Assembly: GCF_002632585.1 (NCBI RefSeq)
Contig: NZ_NIBV01000001.1
Location: forward strand, 1,383,203 to 1,447,202
From: Xenorhabdus szentirmaii DSM 16338
Lineage (GTDB): Bacteria > Pseudomonadota > Gammaproteobacteria > Enterobacterales > Enterobacteriaceae
Length of the DNA: 64,000 bases
Direction of reading: 5' to 3'
The translations under genes and the position numbers were made by a program. Under the pieces are notes generated by a model, which was given only the letters and a program-made list of their open reading frames with translations, had not been told where the DNA came from and did no database searches. This document shows, piece after piece, positions 29,610 to 39,583 of this stretch (its first letter is position 1; each line of letters begins with the position of its first letter).

Positions 29610-32600
29610 GTGAAGCGACTGCCGAAGGTATTATTAGCGACAGCCGCAATAGTCATTATCATAGTGGCTTTGCTTGTCAGCGGATTACGTTTTTTCCTGC
29701 CGCACCTCAATGAATATCGTCAGCCATTAATAGAGAAAATTGCTGACCTAACAGGAATACCCGTCAATATTGGTTATATCAATGGTCGCTGGGAGTCATT
29801 TGGGCCAAGTCTGGAAATCCGTGATATCAGTGCGAAAGCCGAAAAAGTGGATATCCGCGCGCAAAAAATCAGCCTTTCTCTGGATATCTGGCGATCACTT
29901 TTGCAGTGGCGTTGGAATTTCCGTGACCTGTCTTTTTATCAGTTACAGGTGAATTATGACAAAACATTTTTTGGGGAAAAAGGGGAAACGAAATTTTCTG
30001 AACCAGATAGTTTTTCCTCCTTATTTCTTGAACAGTTCAGTCATTTTGATCTGCATGATAGTCGCCTGACATTTCTGACACCTTCCGGTGAAAAAGCCAC
30101 GTTGTTATTGCCACAATTCACATGGGTCAATCAGAATCATCGACATTGGGCACAAGGTAGCGTCAATCTCTCCTCGATTAATGGTCAGGAAGGGGATGTG
30201 CAGGTGAAACTGGATCTGAACGATCTCAACGGCATTTTAGAGAGTGGCGTGATTTATTTGCAGGCCGATGATATTGATATGCGGCTGTGGCTGAGTCATT
30301 GGTTAAAGGACAATACGGGGCTGAAAAATGCCCGCTTCAGTTTAGCGAGTTGGGTTACCCTGAAGGAGGGCCGCATTGATGGCGGGCGTCTGCAACTGAA
30401 ACAAGGGGAAGCCGACTGGCATATCGGAAATAAAAAACACCAGCTTACCGTTAATGACTTATTTCTGCGAATGCGTCGTCAGGGAGAAGGCTGGCTGTTT
30501 GATATCCCCAATCCGGAAAACCTGAAAACCAATGAACAACAGTGGCCGAAGGGATACCTTGCGGCACTGTACATGAATCAAGCCAGTGAATATCAGGGTA
30601 AGGATCACTGGCGTGTCCGGGCCGAGAATATTCAGCTCGAGCGTTTAGACGGCATATTGCCGGTACTGGCCTTCATGACGCCGGATATTGTCAAAAACTG
30701 GCAGCAAATGCAGCCGAAAGGGATGCTGAACCGCGTTGCCCTTGATATCACCCCCGAGCGCCCGGAAAATACAGACATTCGCATACAATGGCAGGATGTA
30801 AGCTGGCAACGCTGGAAAAACCAGCCTTCAGTCAGTCACTTTAGTGGCATGCTGGAGGGAGACAAGCAACAGGGAAATTTCAGGTTTGCATTGAAAGACA
30901 GTGTCATTGATAGTGGTGATTTTTTTCAGGCGCCACTCAATATTGTCAGCAGTGACGGGCAAATTAGCTGGCAAAATAATGGCAAGGGAACAAACGTGTG
31001 GAGTCAGGGATTGGATGTTCAGGCCCAATCTCTGTGGCTTAACGGTGATTTTCATTATCAGAAGCCGTCAGATGGCCCGCCAGTTCTGGAGATCCTCTCA
31101 GGAATTAAGGCTGATGATGTGGGTGAAGCATGGCGCTATTTCCCCAAGCCCCTCATGGGAAAGTCGCTGACAGATTATCTGACAGCCTCTTTGATTAAAG
31201 GAAAAGTGGATAATGCAACCTTTGTTTTTAGGGGAAATCCCCATGACTTTCCGTTTAAACAAAATAATGGTCAATTTCAGATCAGCGTCCCCCTGCGCAA
31301 TGCAGCCTTTCAATACCAACCAGATTGGCCGGCCCTGCTTAATTTGGATATTGACCTGATTTTTCAGAATAACGGGTTGCGGATGCAAGCGCAGAAAACT
31401 CAGCTGGGAAAAGTGAAAGCCACGCAGGTTTCAGCGGTTATTCCTGATTACAATAAACATCAGCTGGTTATTGATGCTGAGCTATCGGGTAATGGGAAAA
31501 CGATCCACGATTATTTTTCTCACACCCCTCTGGAAGATTCGATTGGCCGGACTCTGGATAGTTTGCAGATTGATGGCAAAGTGGATGGCAAGCTGCATCT
31601 GGATATCCCGCTGAATCATGACGAGGTTAAGGTAAGCGGGGATGTCGTACTGAAAGAGACAAACTTGTTCATCAAGCCACTGGACAGCCAGCTGACGCAT
31701 CTCAGTGGCCAATTTCACTTTAACAATGGCAACTTAAAAAGTGATCGCCTTTCTGCCAGCTGGCAAGGGCAGCCGGTGTCTTTGCAGTTTTCTACTCGGG
31801 ATTTACCTGAACATTATCTGGTGGATGTGGATTTAGATGCGCATTGGGCGATGCAAACATTACCGAAACTGCCGGCCCGGCTTCACCAAAAACTGTCCGG
31901 CGCATTAAATTGGCAGGGCAAAGTCAATATTACAATACCCCAAAATCCCCACACCCCAAGTGACAAGGTAAAATATCGTGTTGTGGTAGACGCTGATTTA
32001 TCCCATATCAAGAGTCAATTGCCGGCATTGGATAGCGGCGCTTTCCGGGAATGGAACAAGGCTAATATTCGTGTCGATGGCGATGTGGATCGTTTTCTGA
32101 TGAAAGGTGTAATAGGGAAACGATATGTGTTCAATACCCAATGGATGTTGGATAAAGAACACATCCAGCTGCAACGCGGTGTTTTCAATACCAATGTCTT
32201 TAACTCAATCGTTTTTAAAGAAAATAGTGAAGAAATCCCTGCCTTGCCAGAAAAATCATTGCTTGCGCTGACATTGCCTGCCATTGATGGTGACAAATTA
32301 TTGATGCTGGCAGGGCTGATGAAGGGAAACGCATCAACGGATTCCAATTTGCTGTTGCCGAAGGCATTTGAAATCTCATTGCCCTCCCTGGATCTCGGTG
32401 GACAACGTTGGCATCAACTTGAAATGCACCTTGAGCATCAAGCCGATGGGATGGACGTGAATGTCACAGGTGAAGAGATTGACGGCAGCGTATGGATTGA
32501 CAACAATAAATCACTGCAAGCATCAATTAACTACCTTAATTACGATCCCCGCATTATTGCTGATTCATCGGTTGACGCCAACACGTTAACATTAGGCAAA

Positions 32601-33452
32601 ACCCAGCACGTTTCTCTGAGCAATTGGCCCAAAATGGATGTCAAATGTACAGAATGCTGGATTGGCGGGCTAAAAATCGGCAAAGTATCAGCATCTGTCA
32701 TGCCGGAAAACAATTCTCTGGTGCTGCTGAACGGGCAGGTAGAAAACAGTGCCGGAACACTCGCGTTGTCTGGCCGCTGGTATGAAAATAGCACAGGCAG
32801 TTATACTCAGGCCAAGGGGCAATTGTCCGGGAAAAAATTCGATGAGATGGCCGCGTATCTGGGATTCATTGTTCCTATCATTGATGCGCCTTTTCAATTT
32901 GACTTCAATGTAAACTGGCGGGATGTTCCGTGGCAGCCTGATCTCAGGACGTTGAACGGGATGTTGTCCGTCAACATGAAAAAAGGTGCCATAGCCAAGC
33001 TGGGTGGCGGAAGGGCCGGACAATTATTGAGGCTCATCAGCTTTGATGCGTTGTTACGGAAATTACAATTGGATTTCAGCGACACATTCAGCAATGATTT
33101 CAATTTTGATTCCATCCGTGGAGATTCGACCATAAAAGAGGGTGTTGTATATACCGATAACTTCTTTATTGATGGGCTGGCGGCAGATATCAATGCCACA
33201 GGCAAAGTCGATTTGGTTCGTCGCCAAATCAATATGGAATTGGTCATTACGCCAGAAATTTCGACAACGGTGGGGGTAGCCACAGCCTTTGCAGTTAACC
33301 CTGTGGCGGGCGCAGCTGTCTTTGCTGCGACAAAAGTGTTGGGGCCGCTATGGAGCAAAATATCGGTGATTCGCTATCGATTAACGGGTAGCCTAGAACA
33401 GCCTAGAATTGATGAAGTTTTACGTCAGCTGAAGGAGAAAAAAGGGCCATGA
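29610..33452 (+). CDS. yhdP: AsmA-like phospholipid transport protein YhdP
   Basis: 1,280 residues. YhdP is one of three large AsmA-like proteins (with TamB and YdbH) thought to form a bridge carrying phospholipids from the inner to the outer membrane. One N-terminal membrane helix (about 8-27) is followed by a very long repeating beta-strand region (DUF3971) and a C-terminal AsmA-like segment (DFSDTFSNDFNFDSIRG; VGVATAFAVNPVAGAAVFA; VLGPLWSKISVIRYRLTG). The start is GTG 29610, with AAGGAG about eight bases upstream. The stop overlaps the next ATG by four bases. In E. coli tldD follows directly; here a nitrilase gene lies between. Confidence 0.95.
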   Translation: MKRLPKVLLATAAIVIIIVALLVSGLRFFLPHLNEYRQPLIEKIADLTGIPVNIGYINGRWESFGPSLEIRDISAKAEKVDIRAQKISLSLDIWRSLLQWRWNFRDLSFYQLQVNYDKTFFGEKGETKFSEPDSFSSLFLEQFSHFDLHDSRLTFLTPSGEKATLLLPQFTWVNQNHRHWAQGSVNLSSINGQEGDVQVKLDLNDLNGILESGVIYLQADDIDMRLWLSHWLKDNTGLKNARFSLASWVTLKEGRIDGGRLQLKQGEADWHIGNKKHQLTVNDLFLRMRRQGEGWLFDIPNPENLKTNEQQWPKGYLAALYMNQASEYQGKDHWRVRAENIQLERLDGILPVLAFMTPDIVKNWQQMQPKGMLNRVALDITPERPENTDIRIQWQDVSWQRWKNQPSVSHFSGMLEGDKQQGNFRFALKDSVIDSGDFFQAPLNIVSSDGQISWQNNGKGTNVWSQGLDVQAQSLWLNGDFHYQKPSDGPPVLEILSGIKADDVGEAWRYFPKPLMGKSLTDYLTASLIKGKVDNATFVFRGNPHDFPFKQNNGQFQISVPLRNAAFQYQPDWPALLNLDIDLIFQNNGLRMQAQKTQLGKVKATQVSAVIPDYNKHQLVIDAELSGNGKTIHDYFSHTPLEDSIGRTLDSLQIDGKVDGKLHLDIPLNHDEVKVSGDVVLKETNLFIKPLDSQLTHLSGQFHFNNGNLKSDRLSASWQGQPVSLQFSTRDLPEHYLVDVDLDAHWAMQTLPKLPARLHQKLSGALNWQGKVNITIPQNPHTPSDKVKYRVVVDADLSHIKSQLPALDSGAFREWNKANIRVDGDVDRFLMKGVIGKRYVFNTQWMLDKEHIQLQRGVFNTNVFNSIVFKENSEEIPALPEKSLLALTLPAIDGDKLLMLAGLMKGNASTDSNLLLPKAFEISLPSLDLGGQRWHQLEMHLEHQADGMDVNVTGEEIDGSVWIDNNKSLQASINYLNYDPRIIADSSVDANTLTLGKTQHVSLSNWPKMDVKCTECWIGGLKIGKVSASVMPENNSLVLLNGQVENSAGTLALSGRWYENSTGSYTQAKGQLSGKKFDEMAAYLGFIVPIIDAPFQFDFNVNWRDVPWQPDLRTLNGMLSVNMKKGAIAKLGGGRAGQLLRLISFDALLRKLQLDFSDTFSNDFNFDSIRGDSTIKEGVVYTDNFFIDGLAADINATGKVDLVRRQINMELVITPEISTTVGVATAFAVNPVAGAAVFAATKVLGPLWSKISVIRYRLTGSLEQPRIDEVLRQLKEKKGP

Positions 33453-34297
33453 GAAACGTCAATGTTGCACTTTTACAATTATGCAGTGGTACGAATGTTA
33501 AATATAATTTAGCGCAAATCGAACAGCAGATTAAGCAACTGCCGAACTCAGTAAAACTGGTACTGACTCCGGAAAATGCGTTGTTGTTTGCTGACGCCGG
33601 TACCTATCGTGAACATGCAGAAAAACAAGGAAGTGGCCCACTGCAACAGGCAGTGAGTGAAATAGCACAGCGTTACGGCGTTTGGTTGCTGATTGGCTCT
33701 ATGCCCATGATTAGCCAGGAAGATCCGTCCCGTATCACAAGTAGCAGTCTGCTATTTGATGATCAAGGCAAAATCCGGGCCCGCTACGATAAAATCCATA
33801 TGTTTGATGTCAATATCAACGATGAGCATGGCGCCTACAATGAATCCACTATTTACCAACGGGGGGAGCACATTACTGTTGTTGATACACCTGTTGGCCG
33901 TTTAGGGATGACTATCTGTTATGATTTGCGTTTCCCCGGATTGTTTCAGGCATTGCGTGAACAAGGGGCGGAGCTTATCTCTGTTCCATCCGCATTTACT
34001 CGTTTAACGGGCCGGTCACATTGGGAACCTCTGCTAAGAGCCCGTGCCATCGAAAATCAATGTATTATTCTGGCTCCTGCACAAGTTGGTGTACACGGTA
34101 CACGCAGAACATGGGGGCATTCAATGGCGGTGAATGGTTGGGGGGAGATTATCAAGAAGAACCCTCTGACTGTCAGCGCATTGGAACTCAATATCCGACG
34201 AGAGAGTCTGACTCACATGCGTGAGCAAATCAGAGTGGTGAAACACAACCGCTTCCGCCCACAACTGACTTCTTTGATAGAAAAGAATACAAATTAA
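33449..34297 (+). CDS. Nitrilase-superfamily amidase, Nit1-like
   Basis: 282 residues of the carbon-nitrogen hydrolase fold with the full Glu-Lys-Cys triad: Glu42 (LTPENALLF), Lys115 (RARYDKIHMFDV) and Cys157 (GMTICYDLRFPGLFQAL). The TWGHSMAVNGWG and RSHWEPLLRARAIENQ stretches place it nearest the Nit1/NitA branch, which removes the amide from deaminated glutathione, a metabolite-repair reaction. That substrate is inferred from the branch. It is coupled to yhdP by an ATGA overlap and followed 17 bases later by tldD, so all three probably form one transcript. Confidence 0.88.
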   Translation: MRNVNVALLQLCSGTNVKYNLAQIEQQIKQLPNSVKLVLTPENALLFADAGTYREHAEKQGSGPLQQAVSEIAQRYGVWLLIGSMPMISQEDPSRITSSSLLFDDQGKIRARYDKIHMFDVNINDEHGAYNESTIYQRGEHITVVDTPVGRLGMTICYDLRFPGLFQALREQGAELISVPSAFTRLTGRSHWEPLLRARAIENQCIILAPAQVGVHGTRRTWGHSMAVNGWGEIIKKNPLTVSALELNIRRESLTHMREQIRVVKHNRFRPQLTSLIEKNTN

Positions 34298-34314
34298 GGT
34301 AAAGAGTAATTACT

Positions 34315-35760
34315 ATGAGTTTAACTTATGTCAGTGAACATTTACTGGCTTCTAACAACCTAAGTCATCAAGACTTATTTTCTGTTTTGGGTCAATTGGC
34401 GGAACGTCGTCTGGACTATGCCGATCTCTATTTCCAATCCAGCTACCATGAAGCATGGGTACTGGAAGACCGCATCATTAAAGATGGTTCCTATAATATT
34501 GATCAGGGTGTAGGCGTCCGCGCGGTCAGCGGAGAAAAAACAGGTTTTGCATACGCAGATCAAATCACGCTGAATGCGTTGCAACAAAGTGCACAGGCCG
34601 CACGGAGCATTGTTCGGGAAGCTGGCAATGGCATTGCGCATACGTTGGGAGCAGTGGCAAATAACGCATTGTATCCGGCGATTGACCCATTGCAGAGTAT
34701 GAGTCGGGAAGAAAAAATAGAGTTATTGCACAGGGTTGATCATATTGCCCGTGCAGAAGATCCCCGTGTACAAGAAGTGAACGCCAGCCTGTCAGGTGTT
34801 TATGAACAGGTGCTGGTGGCGGCAACAGACGGTACATTGGCTGCGGATATTCGTCCATTGGTGCGCCTTTCTGTCAGCGTGCTGGTGGAAGAAAATGGCA
34901 AGCGTGAACGTGGCGGCAGCGGTGGTGGTGCCCGTTATGGCTACGAATATTTCCTGCGCACCGAAGATGGTCAGACTCTGGCAGAACAATTTGCCCGTGA
35001 AGCGGTTCGTGTCGCACTGATTAATCTCTCTGCGGTTGCAGCACCTGCAGGAACAATGCCGGTTGTATTGGGCGCTGGCTGGCCGGGTGTTTTACTGCAT
35101 GAAGCGGTAGGGCACGGTTTGGAAGGTGATTTTAACCGTCGTGGCACTTCTGTTTTCTCCGGCCAGATTGGGCAAAAAGTCGCTTCTGAACTGTGTACCG
35201 TGGTTGATGATGGCACAATCGAAGGGCGTCGTGGATCATTGTCGATTGATGATGAAGGCGTTCCGGGACAATACAATGTTCTGATTGAGAATGGCATTCT
35301 GAAAGGCTACATGCAGGATAAACTCAATGCACGTTTGATGGGTGTGGCTCCGACAGGTAACGGCCGCCGTGAATCGTATGCGCATTTGCCAATGCCACGT
35401 ATGACGAACACCTACATGTTGGCAGGCAATTCCACACCAGAAGACATTATCGCCAGCGTAGATCGCGGGTTGTATGCACCGAATTTCGGTGGTGGTCAGG
35501 TGGATATCACCTCAGGTAAGTTTGTTTTTTCAACTTCCGAAGCCTATTTAATTGAAAATGGCAAAATTACAAAACCCGTCAAAGGCGCGACACTGATCGG
35601 TTCTGGCATTGAAGCCATGCAGCAAATCTCGATGGTTGGCAACGATCTGGCCCTTGACAAAGGGGTTGGTGTCTGTGGTAAAGAAGGTCAAAGTGTTCCC
35701 GTTGGCGTGGGTCAACCCACTCTGAAACTGGATAACCTGACTGTCGGCGGAACGGCCTGA
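34315..35760 (+). CDS. tldD: Metalloprotease subunit TldD
   Basis: 481 residues. TldD and TldE (PmbA) form a heterodimeric zinc protease that cleaves unfolded peptides in a sequence-nonspecific way; in E. coli it matures microcin B17 and degrades the CcdA antitoxin. The zinc motif [11 protein letters not shown] (His262, Glu263, His267) is present, as are the C-terminal [13 protein letters not shown] and the final Cys-containing stretch. The start at 34315 is 17 bases after the nitrilase stop. The partner pmbA is only about 4 kb downstream, unlike E. coli where the two are far apart. Confidence 0.97.
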   Translation: MSLTYVSEHLLASNNLSHQDLFSVLGQLAERRLDYADLYFQSSYHEAWVLEDRIIKDGSYNIDQGVGVRAVSGEKTGFAYADQITLNALQQSAQAARSIVREAGNGIAHTLGAVANNALYPAIDPLQSMSREEKIELLHRVDHIARAEDPRVQEVNASLSGVYEQVLVAATDGTLAADIRPLVRLSVSVLVEENGKRERGGSGGGARYGYEYFLRTEDGQTLAEQFAREAVRVALINLSAVAAPAGTMPVVLGAGWPGVLLHEAVGHGLEGDFNRRGTSVFSGQIGQKVASELCTVVDDGTIEGRRGSLSIDDEGVPGQYNVLIENGILKGYMQDKLNARLMGVAPTGNGRRESYAHLPMPRMTNTYMLAGNSTPEDIIASVDRGLYAPNFGGGQVDITSGKFVFSTSEAYLIENGKITKPVKGATLIGSGIEAMQQISMVGNDLALDKGVGVCGKEGQSVPVGVGQPTLKLDNLTVGGTA

Positions 35761-35810
35761 TCATCGCTTAAACGCGAGTACGAAGATACGAAGAATAGCT
35801 GGAGGTCATG

Positions 35811-36281
35811 ATGAAAAAAAATATTCTGGCAGTGGTATTATTGATTCTGGCTGCGGGATATACCATCTTGACCAAAGGCTTATTGCCGTTTGGTACAGAG
35901 AAATCAGCACCCAATACCGTTGTTTCGGAGAGCCTGTCTACTCAGAAAATTGATGTTCTGACCGAACATCAACGAGTGGCAGACTATCTCCGCAAGTACC
36001 ATAAACTGCCTGATTACTACATCACAAAAAAACAGGCCCGCCGTCTTGGCTGGAACCCACGGGAAGGTAACTTATGCGACGTTCTGCCGGGGAAAGCGAT
36101 TGGTGGTGACCGGTTTTCTAACCGTGAAAACAAATTGCCGGCACAGCAGGGACGCAATTGGTTTGAAGCGGATGTTAATTACCGGTGCGGGCACAGAGGC
36201 AGTGACAGGTTACTTTATTCCAATGATGGCCTTATTTATCTGACCGTTGATCACTACAACCATTTTACCCGGTTGGAGTAA
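35811..36281 (+). CDS. Secreted barnase-type ribonuclease
   Basis: 156 residues. An N-terminal hydrophobic segment (about 4-20) acts as signal or anchor, then a linker and a barnase/RNase N1-type domain (about 55-156). Conserved text includes ITKKQARRLGWNPREGNL, LPGKAIGGDRFSNRENKLP and SDRLLYSNDGLIYLTVDHY. The catalytic residues match barnase Glu73, Arg87 and His102 as Glu119, Arg133 and His148, so it should cleave RNA. Two cysteines (89 and 126) could form a disulphide after export. Two ATGs (35808 and 35811) sit behind GGAGG; the second has better spacing. The next gene is its inhibitor. Role: toxin in competition or nutrient scavenging, not known. Confidence 0.85.
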   Translation: MKKNILAVVLLILAAGYTILTKGLLPFGTEKSAPNTVVSESLSTQKIDVLTEHQRVADYLRKYHKLPDYYITKKQARRLGWNPREGNLCDVLPGKAIGGDRFSNRENKLPAQQGRNWFEADVNYRCGHRGSDRLLYSNDGLIYLTVDHYNHFTRLE

Positions 36282-36285
36282 TGAT

Positions 36286-36555
36286 ATGAAAAAAGTGGAA
36301 TTCGATTTTAGTCAACTTCCTGACTTAGCATCTTTTTACCGTAAGTTTAAACAGAGCTTCGGGCTTGGCGATACATTTGGTTTCAATCTGGATGCGTTGT
36401 GGGATGTCGTAACGGGGGATATCCCATTGCCCATTGAAATTGAATTCAGCCACTTTACACCGCAAAAAAGAACCCGTTTTGCGGCATTGGTATTATTGTT
36501 CGAAGAAGCGGAAGAAGAGCTGGAAGGGGAATTACGGTTTAATATCACCGATTGA
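36286..36555 (+). CDS. yhcO: Barstar-family ribonuclease inhibitor (YhcO-like)
   Basis: 89 residues, the length of barstar and of E. coli YhcO. It carries the inhibitor helix and loop FGFNLDALWDVVTGD, whose two Asp residues (near 36 and 40) match barstar Asp35 and Asp39 that plug the barnase active site, and EEAEEELEGELRFNI at the end. It starts four bases after the barnase stop. Expected role: bind and neutralise RNase that remains in or re-enters the cytoplasm. E. coli retains this inhibitor as yhcO, without a barnase gene that I know of next to it. Confidence 0.9.
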   Translation: MKKVEFDFSQLPDLASFYRKFKQSFGLGDTFGFNLDALWDVVTGDIPLPIEIEFSHFTPQKRTRFAALVLLFEEAEEELEGELRFNITD

Positions 36556-36960
36556 ATGTATCTCTCGTGTGATAAACAAACCTAATGGCCCAAGGATAAT
36601 ATAGAACAAAGATGAGCTTACCATAATGGTATGAAGATCAAACATTTCAATTAACTTCGACACGATAAACAGGGCGAGAAGAATAAACGGCTGCTCATAA
36701 AACAAACAAATGAACACCTTTTCAATCTCTTGTTTTTGGAATTGGGTCTGCATCAATGTTGCCAGAGGGCTCTGGGCTATGGGGGCGCCAATCGAAGCAA
36801 TGGCAGCAAATAACATCATTATTTCAATACTATTTCTAAATGCCATGCAAAACAGGCCACATCCAGAAAGCAAACGCCCAATAGACATGACACGCACAGG
36901 TTTTGTAATGCTTATTTCAGAAACAACAAGGTTGGGCAACACATTGGAAGCATCACCCAT
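36532..36960 (-). pseudogene. C-terminal fragment of an MFS transporter
   Basis: 142 residues with about four membrane segments (IGRLLSGCGLFCMAF; IMMLFAAIASIGAPIA; FICLFYEQPFILLALFIVS; VSSSLFYIILGPLGLFI). The pattern is the second half of a major-facilitator efflux protein, which normally has 12 segments in about 400 residues. The N-terminal half is missing and no matching text is seen upstream, so it is probably dead. Its 3' end overlaps the barstar 3' end by 24 bases, in convergent orientation, which marks an insertion or deletion junction. Confidence 0.6.
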
Positions 36961-37174
36961 TTTTTATCCCAAACTCAGGTTAGTTAACTAAGAAGAGGTT
37001 TATCTCTCTATTACTTTACTAAACCTGATTTAATTCTGACTAAATTGGACTGGTGACCCCATATCACTCAAGTAATATTTAATATTATTGCGTTTAGTTT
37101 GGTGAGTATTATTTTTGTCAAAATTTATTCCCCATTTCACAAAATAAAAATAGGGAATAATTTTATGATGATTG

Positions 37175-38137
37175 TTATTTATTGACTACATGGCTCTCAT
37201 CACCAGAAAAATATCGTTCTACGTTCTTAAATGCACTTTCAAAATAAATGTCATAACAGCTTTTTGTAACATAACCAATATGCGGGCTGCAAAGTACGTT
37301 ATTGCGTTTTAATAATGGGTGATTGGGGTCCCAAATGGGTTCGGCATCAAAAACATCCAATGCAGCAAAGCCGGGTGTGCCTGAATCGAGGGCTTTTTCC
37401 AGCGCACCGGTTTCTACCAGGCCAGAACGCGCAGTGTTGACGAATACGGCTGTCGGTTTCATGTGAGTCAAATCGGAAAAGGTAATATTGCCCGCTGTTT
37501 CTTTGACTAACCGTTGATGTACGGTAATGGCATCCGATGTTCGGAAAAATTCTTCGCGACTGTCTGGAACAATTAACCCTTCTTGTCGCGCCTGTTCTTG
37601 TGCTCGTGTTGATCCCCAAACCTGTACGTTCATGTCAAATGCCCGCGCGTATTTGGCAACGAGCTGGCCTATTTTGCCATAACCGATAATGCCCAGCGTT
37701 TTGCCGGCGACAGTATCGCCCAATTCAGTTTGCCATTGACCTTGTTTCATGGCCTCGACAGAAAGGGTAAATTTGCGTATGGAACTTTGAATTAACAGCC
37801 AAGCTAATTCGGCAGCCGCAATCGGTGATCCCACTCCTTCAACGACGGCGATCCCCCGTTGTTTACATAATTCCAGATCGATATTGTAAGCTACTTTTCC
37901 TGTCTGGCTGATCAGTTTCAAGTTAGGGGTCTTAGACAAGAATTCTTCGTCAATGAGGGTTCTTTCGCGGATAAGTATCAGGGCATCAGCTTTGGACAAT
38001 AGCGTTTCTGCTTTGGGATCACTACCAAGGTCACCGAGGCTAACGACCTCAAAATGACTGTTCTGATATAACGCTTTAATTTGTTTTGTTGCTTTTTGAT
38101 AATCATCCGGAATAATAACTAATGGCATTTCAGACAT
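37175..38137 (-). CDS. D-isomer-specific 2-hydroxyacid dehydrogenase
   Basis: 320 residues of the D-2-hydroxyacid dehydrogenase family (relatives: phosphoglycerate, glyoxylate and hydroxypyruvate reductases). The NAD-binding loop GYGKIG (152-157) is followed by catalytic Arg237 (NTARSGLV), Glu266 (DVFDAEP) and His286 (CSPHIGYV). The enzyme should reduce a 2-keto acid with NAD(P)H; the substrate cannot be told. A separate transcription unit, flanked by the MFS fragment and a small unknown gene. It is not part of the tldD-darP neighbourhood in E. coli, so it is accessory here. Confidence 0.92.
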   Translation of the reverse strand: MSEMPLVIIPDDYQKATKQIKALYQNSHFEVVSLGDLGSDPKAETLLSKADALILIRERTLIDEEFLSKTPNLKLISQTGKVAYNIDLELCKQRGIAVVEGVGSPIAAAELAWLLIQSSIRKFTLSVEAMKQGQWQTELGDTVAGKTLGIIGYGKIGQLVAKYARAFDMNVQVWGSTRAQEQARQEGLIVPDSREEFFRTSDAITVHQRLVKETAGNITFSDLTHMKPTAVFVNTARSGLVETGALEKALDSGTPGFAALDVFDAEPIWDPNHPLLKRNNVLCSPHIGYVTKSCYDIYFESAFKNVERYFSGDESHVVNK

Positions 38138-38506
38138 CCTTTGTACTTATTGGAATGGAGCGAATTAGCAAAGTGAAAATGACATCATGCTGTAGGGTAC
38201 TCACTTAGTTGATTTACATTGTGATTTTCACAATTTGGCAACATTAAAGCTTGGTTGTTAACGTTAGTCAATCTGATGTAACAAATTCTTTATCAACTTG
38301 AGAATCCGCTCTTTTTCTGACACAGCAAACCCTGAACGTTGTCAGATACCACATAATAAATTTGAATGATTTTGTTTTTGATAGTGTACATACTTAATTT
38401 TTAACTTTGTCTAATCGTGATGTTTTAGATTAACTTCATGATGTAAGAAGAGAGTTTATATATTTTATGATGAATAAATAAAAACCATTATCTAATGGAG
38501 GTTAAC
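38138..38506. other. AT-rich intergenic region between the dehydrogenase and a small gene
   Basis: No gene seen. It must hold divergent promoters for the dehydrogenase and the 85-codon gene, but no clear -10/-35 pair could be fixed. The right end contains the GGAGG Shine-Dalgarno of the next gene. Confidence 0.4.
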
Positions 38507-38764
38507 ATGACAGCTGATTATATAAATAATCGTGGGGTTAGATTTAATAGATTGAAAAAAGAATTTAATCTTCGTTGGCTCGATAAAGATAATGATGTTG
38601 CTGGTGTTTTTATTTGTAAAAATGAAGCTGATATTATAAATGCAGACATTATCAGTATTGCAGATAATAATAAAAGAATCATTGTTCATAGCAGGGGTCA
38701 CTGCTATGAAGGGTTTGTTAGTAATAATACGTTCAATACAGGCATGAGATGTCGGTTCCCCTAA
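38507..38764 (+). CDS. Small protein of unknown function
   Basis: 85 residues from ATG 38507, preceded by a strong GGAGG six bases upstream, the main reason to believe it is expressed. The sequence is polar and Asn/Asp-rich (MTADYINNRGVRFNR; VAGVFICKNEADIINADI; KRIIVHSRGHCYEGFVSNN), with no signal peptide or membrane segment and two Cys. I do not recognise a family. AT-rich codon use suggests foreign origin. It is followed by the darP terminator on the other strand. Confidence 0.6.
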   Translation: MTADYINNRGVRFNRLKKEFNLRWLDKDNDVAGVFICKNEADIINADIISIADNNKRIIVHSRGHCYEGFVSNNTFNTGMRCRFP

Positions 38765-38808
38765 AGCCCGATTGATAAAACTGTATCCATAAGAGCGTGT
38801 GGTGATTT

Positions 38809-38838
38809 AACAAACCACCCTGAAAAGGGCGGTTTGTT
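38809..38838 (-). terminator. Terminator downstream of darP
   Basis: AACAAACCACCC (38809-38820) pairs with GGGCGGTTTGTT (38827-38838) with a single mismatch. It lies just past the darP stop and, being symmetrical, may also stop the 85-codon gene. Confidence 0.75.
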
Positions 38839-38848
38839 ACGCTTTCTA

Positions 38849-39385
38849 TCACGCAGTCTCAGACAGTTCTTTCAGATATTGAAAAATCTGACGGTAAGAT
38901 TTCGGTGGCTTGTTAGCCGCCTTCTCTTTTTTCGCGTTGCGAACCAGTGTGCGAAGTTGTTGACGGTCTGTATGCGGATACAGTGCAATAACTTCTTCGA
39001 AGGCATCATCCGTTTCGAGCAGTTTATCGCGCAGCTCTTCCAGTTTGTGCAAAATAACGACTTGCTGGTTATGGCGATTCTTCAGTTTATCGAGTGCAAT
39101 AGTGATAGGTTCAGGATCACGGGCACGCAGTAATTTTCCGATTAATTGCAGTTGGCGACGACGACCTTCACGTTTGATTTTTTGTGCCAGTACAATGGCC
39201 GCCAGCAAATCTTCATCCAGCGGTATCCGCTCCAGTTGGTTTTTGCTGAGTTCGACCAACTCCTGACCCAATTTCTTCAGTATTTCAGCATCCCGCTTGA
39301 TTTCACTTTTACTGACCCAGATTATCTCTTCTTCTTCCTCTTCAGCAGGATAATTGTCGAGCCAATCTTCAGGCTGCTTTGCCAT
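38849..39385 (-). CDS. darP: Dual-action ribosomal maturation protein DarP (YjgA)
   Basis: 178 residues. DarP associates with late pre-50S ribosomal particles and promotes peptidyl-transferase centre maturation in E. coli. The sequence is highly charged and helical, with [40 protein letters not shown] and the C-terminal [16 protein letters not shown] typical of the family. It is divergent from pmbA with about 200 bases between, the same pair as in E. coli, although there the pair is remote from tldD. Confidence 0.95.
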   Translation of the reverse strand: MAKQPEDWLDNYPAEEEEEEIIWVSKSEIKRDAEILKKLGQELVELSKNQLERIPLDEDLLAAIVLAQKIKREGRRRQLQLIGKLLRARDPEPITIALDKLKNRHNQQVVILHKLEELRDKLLETDDAFEEVIALYPHTDRQQLRTLVRNAKKEKAANKPPKSYRQIFQYLKELSETA

Positions 39386-39583
39386 AATTGTTTTCCTTCT
39401 AAAAAGGCTGGATAAGGTGTGTTTTGGAACATGACCTATCGTCCGGTGGGTGTTAACATCCTAATATTGCGTATTGTAACTGGGAAAATTGCCTGATTAC
39501 CACTCGGCATTCATGCCCTGAACTGCATTGAGGCATTTTCCCTGATAAATTATCTTTCTAATTCATTGGATTATGGTTAATTA

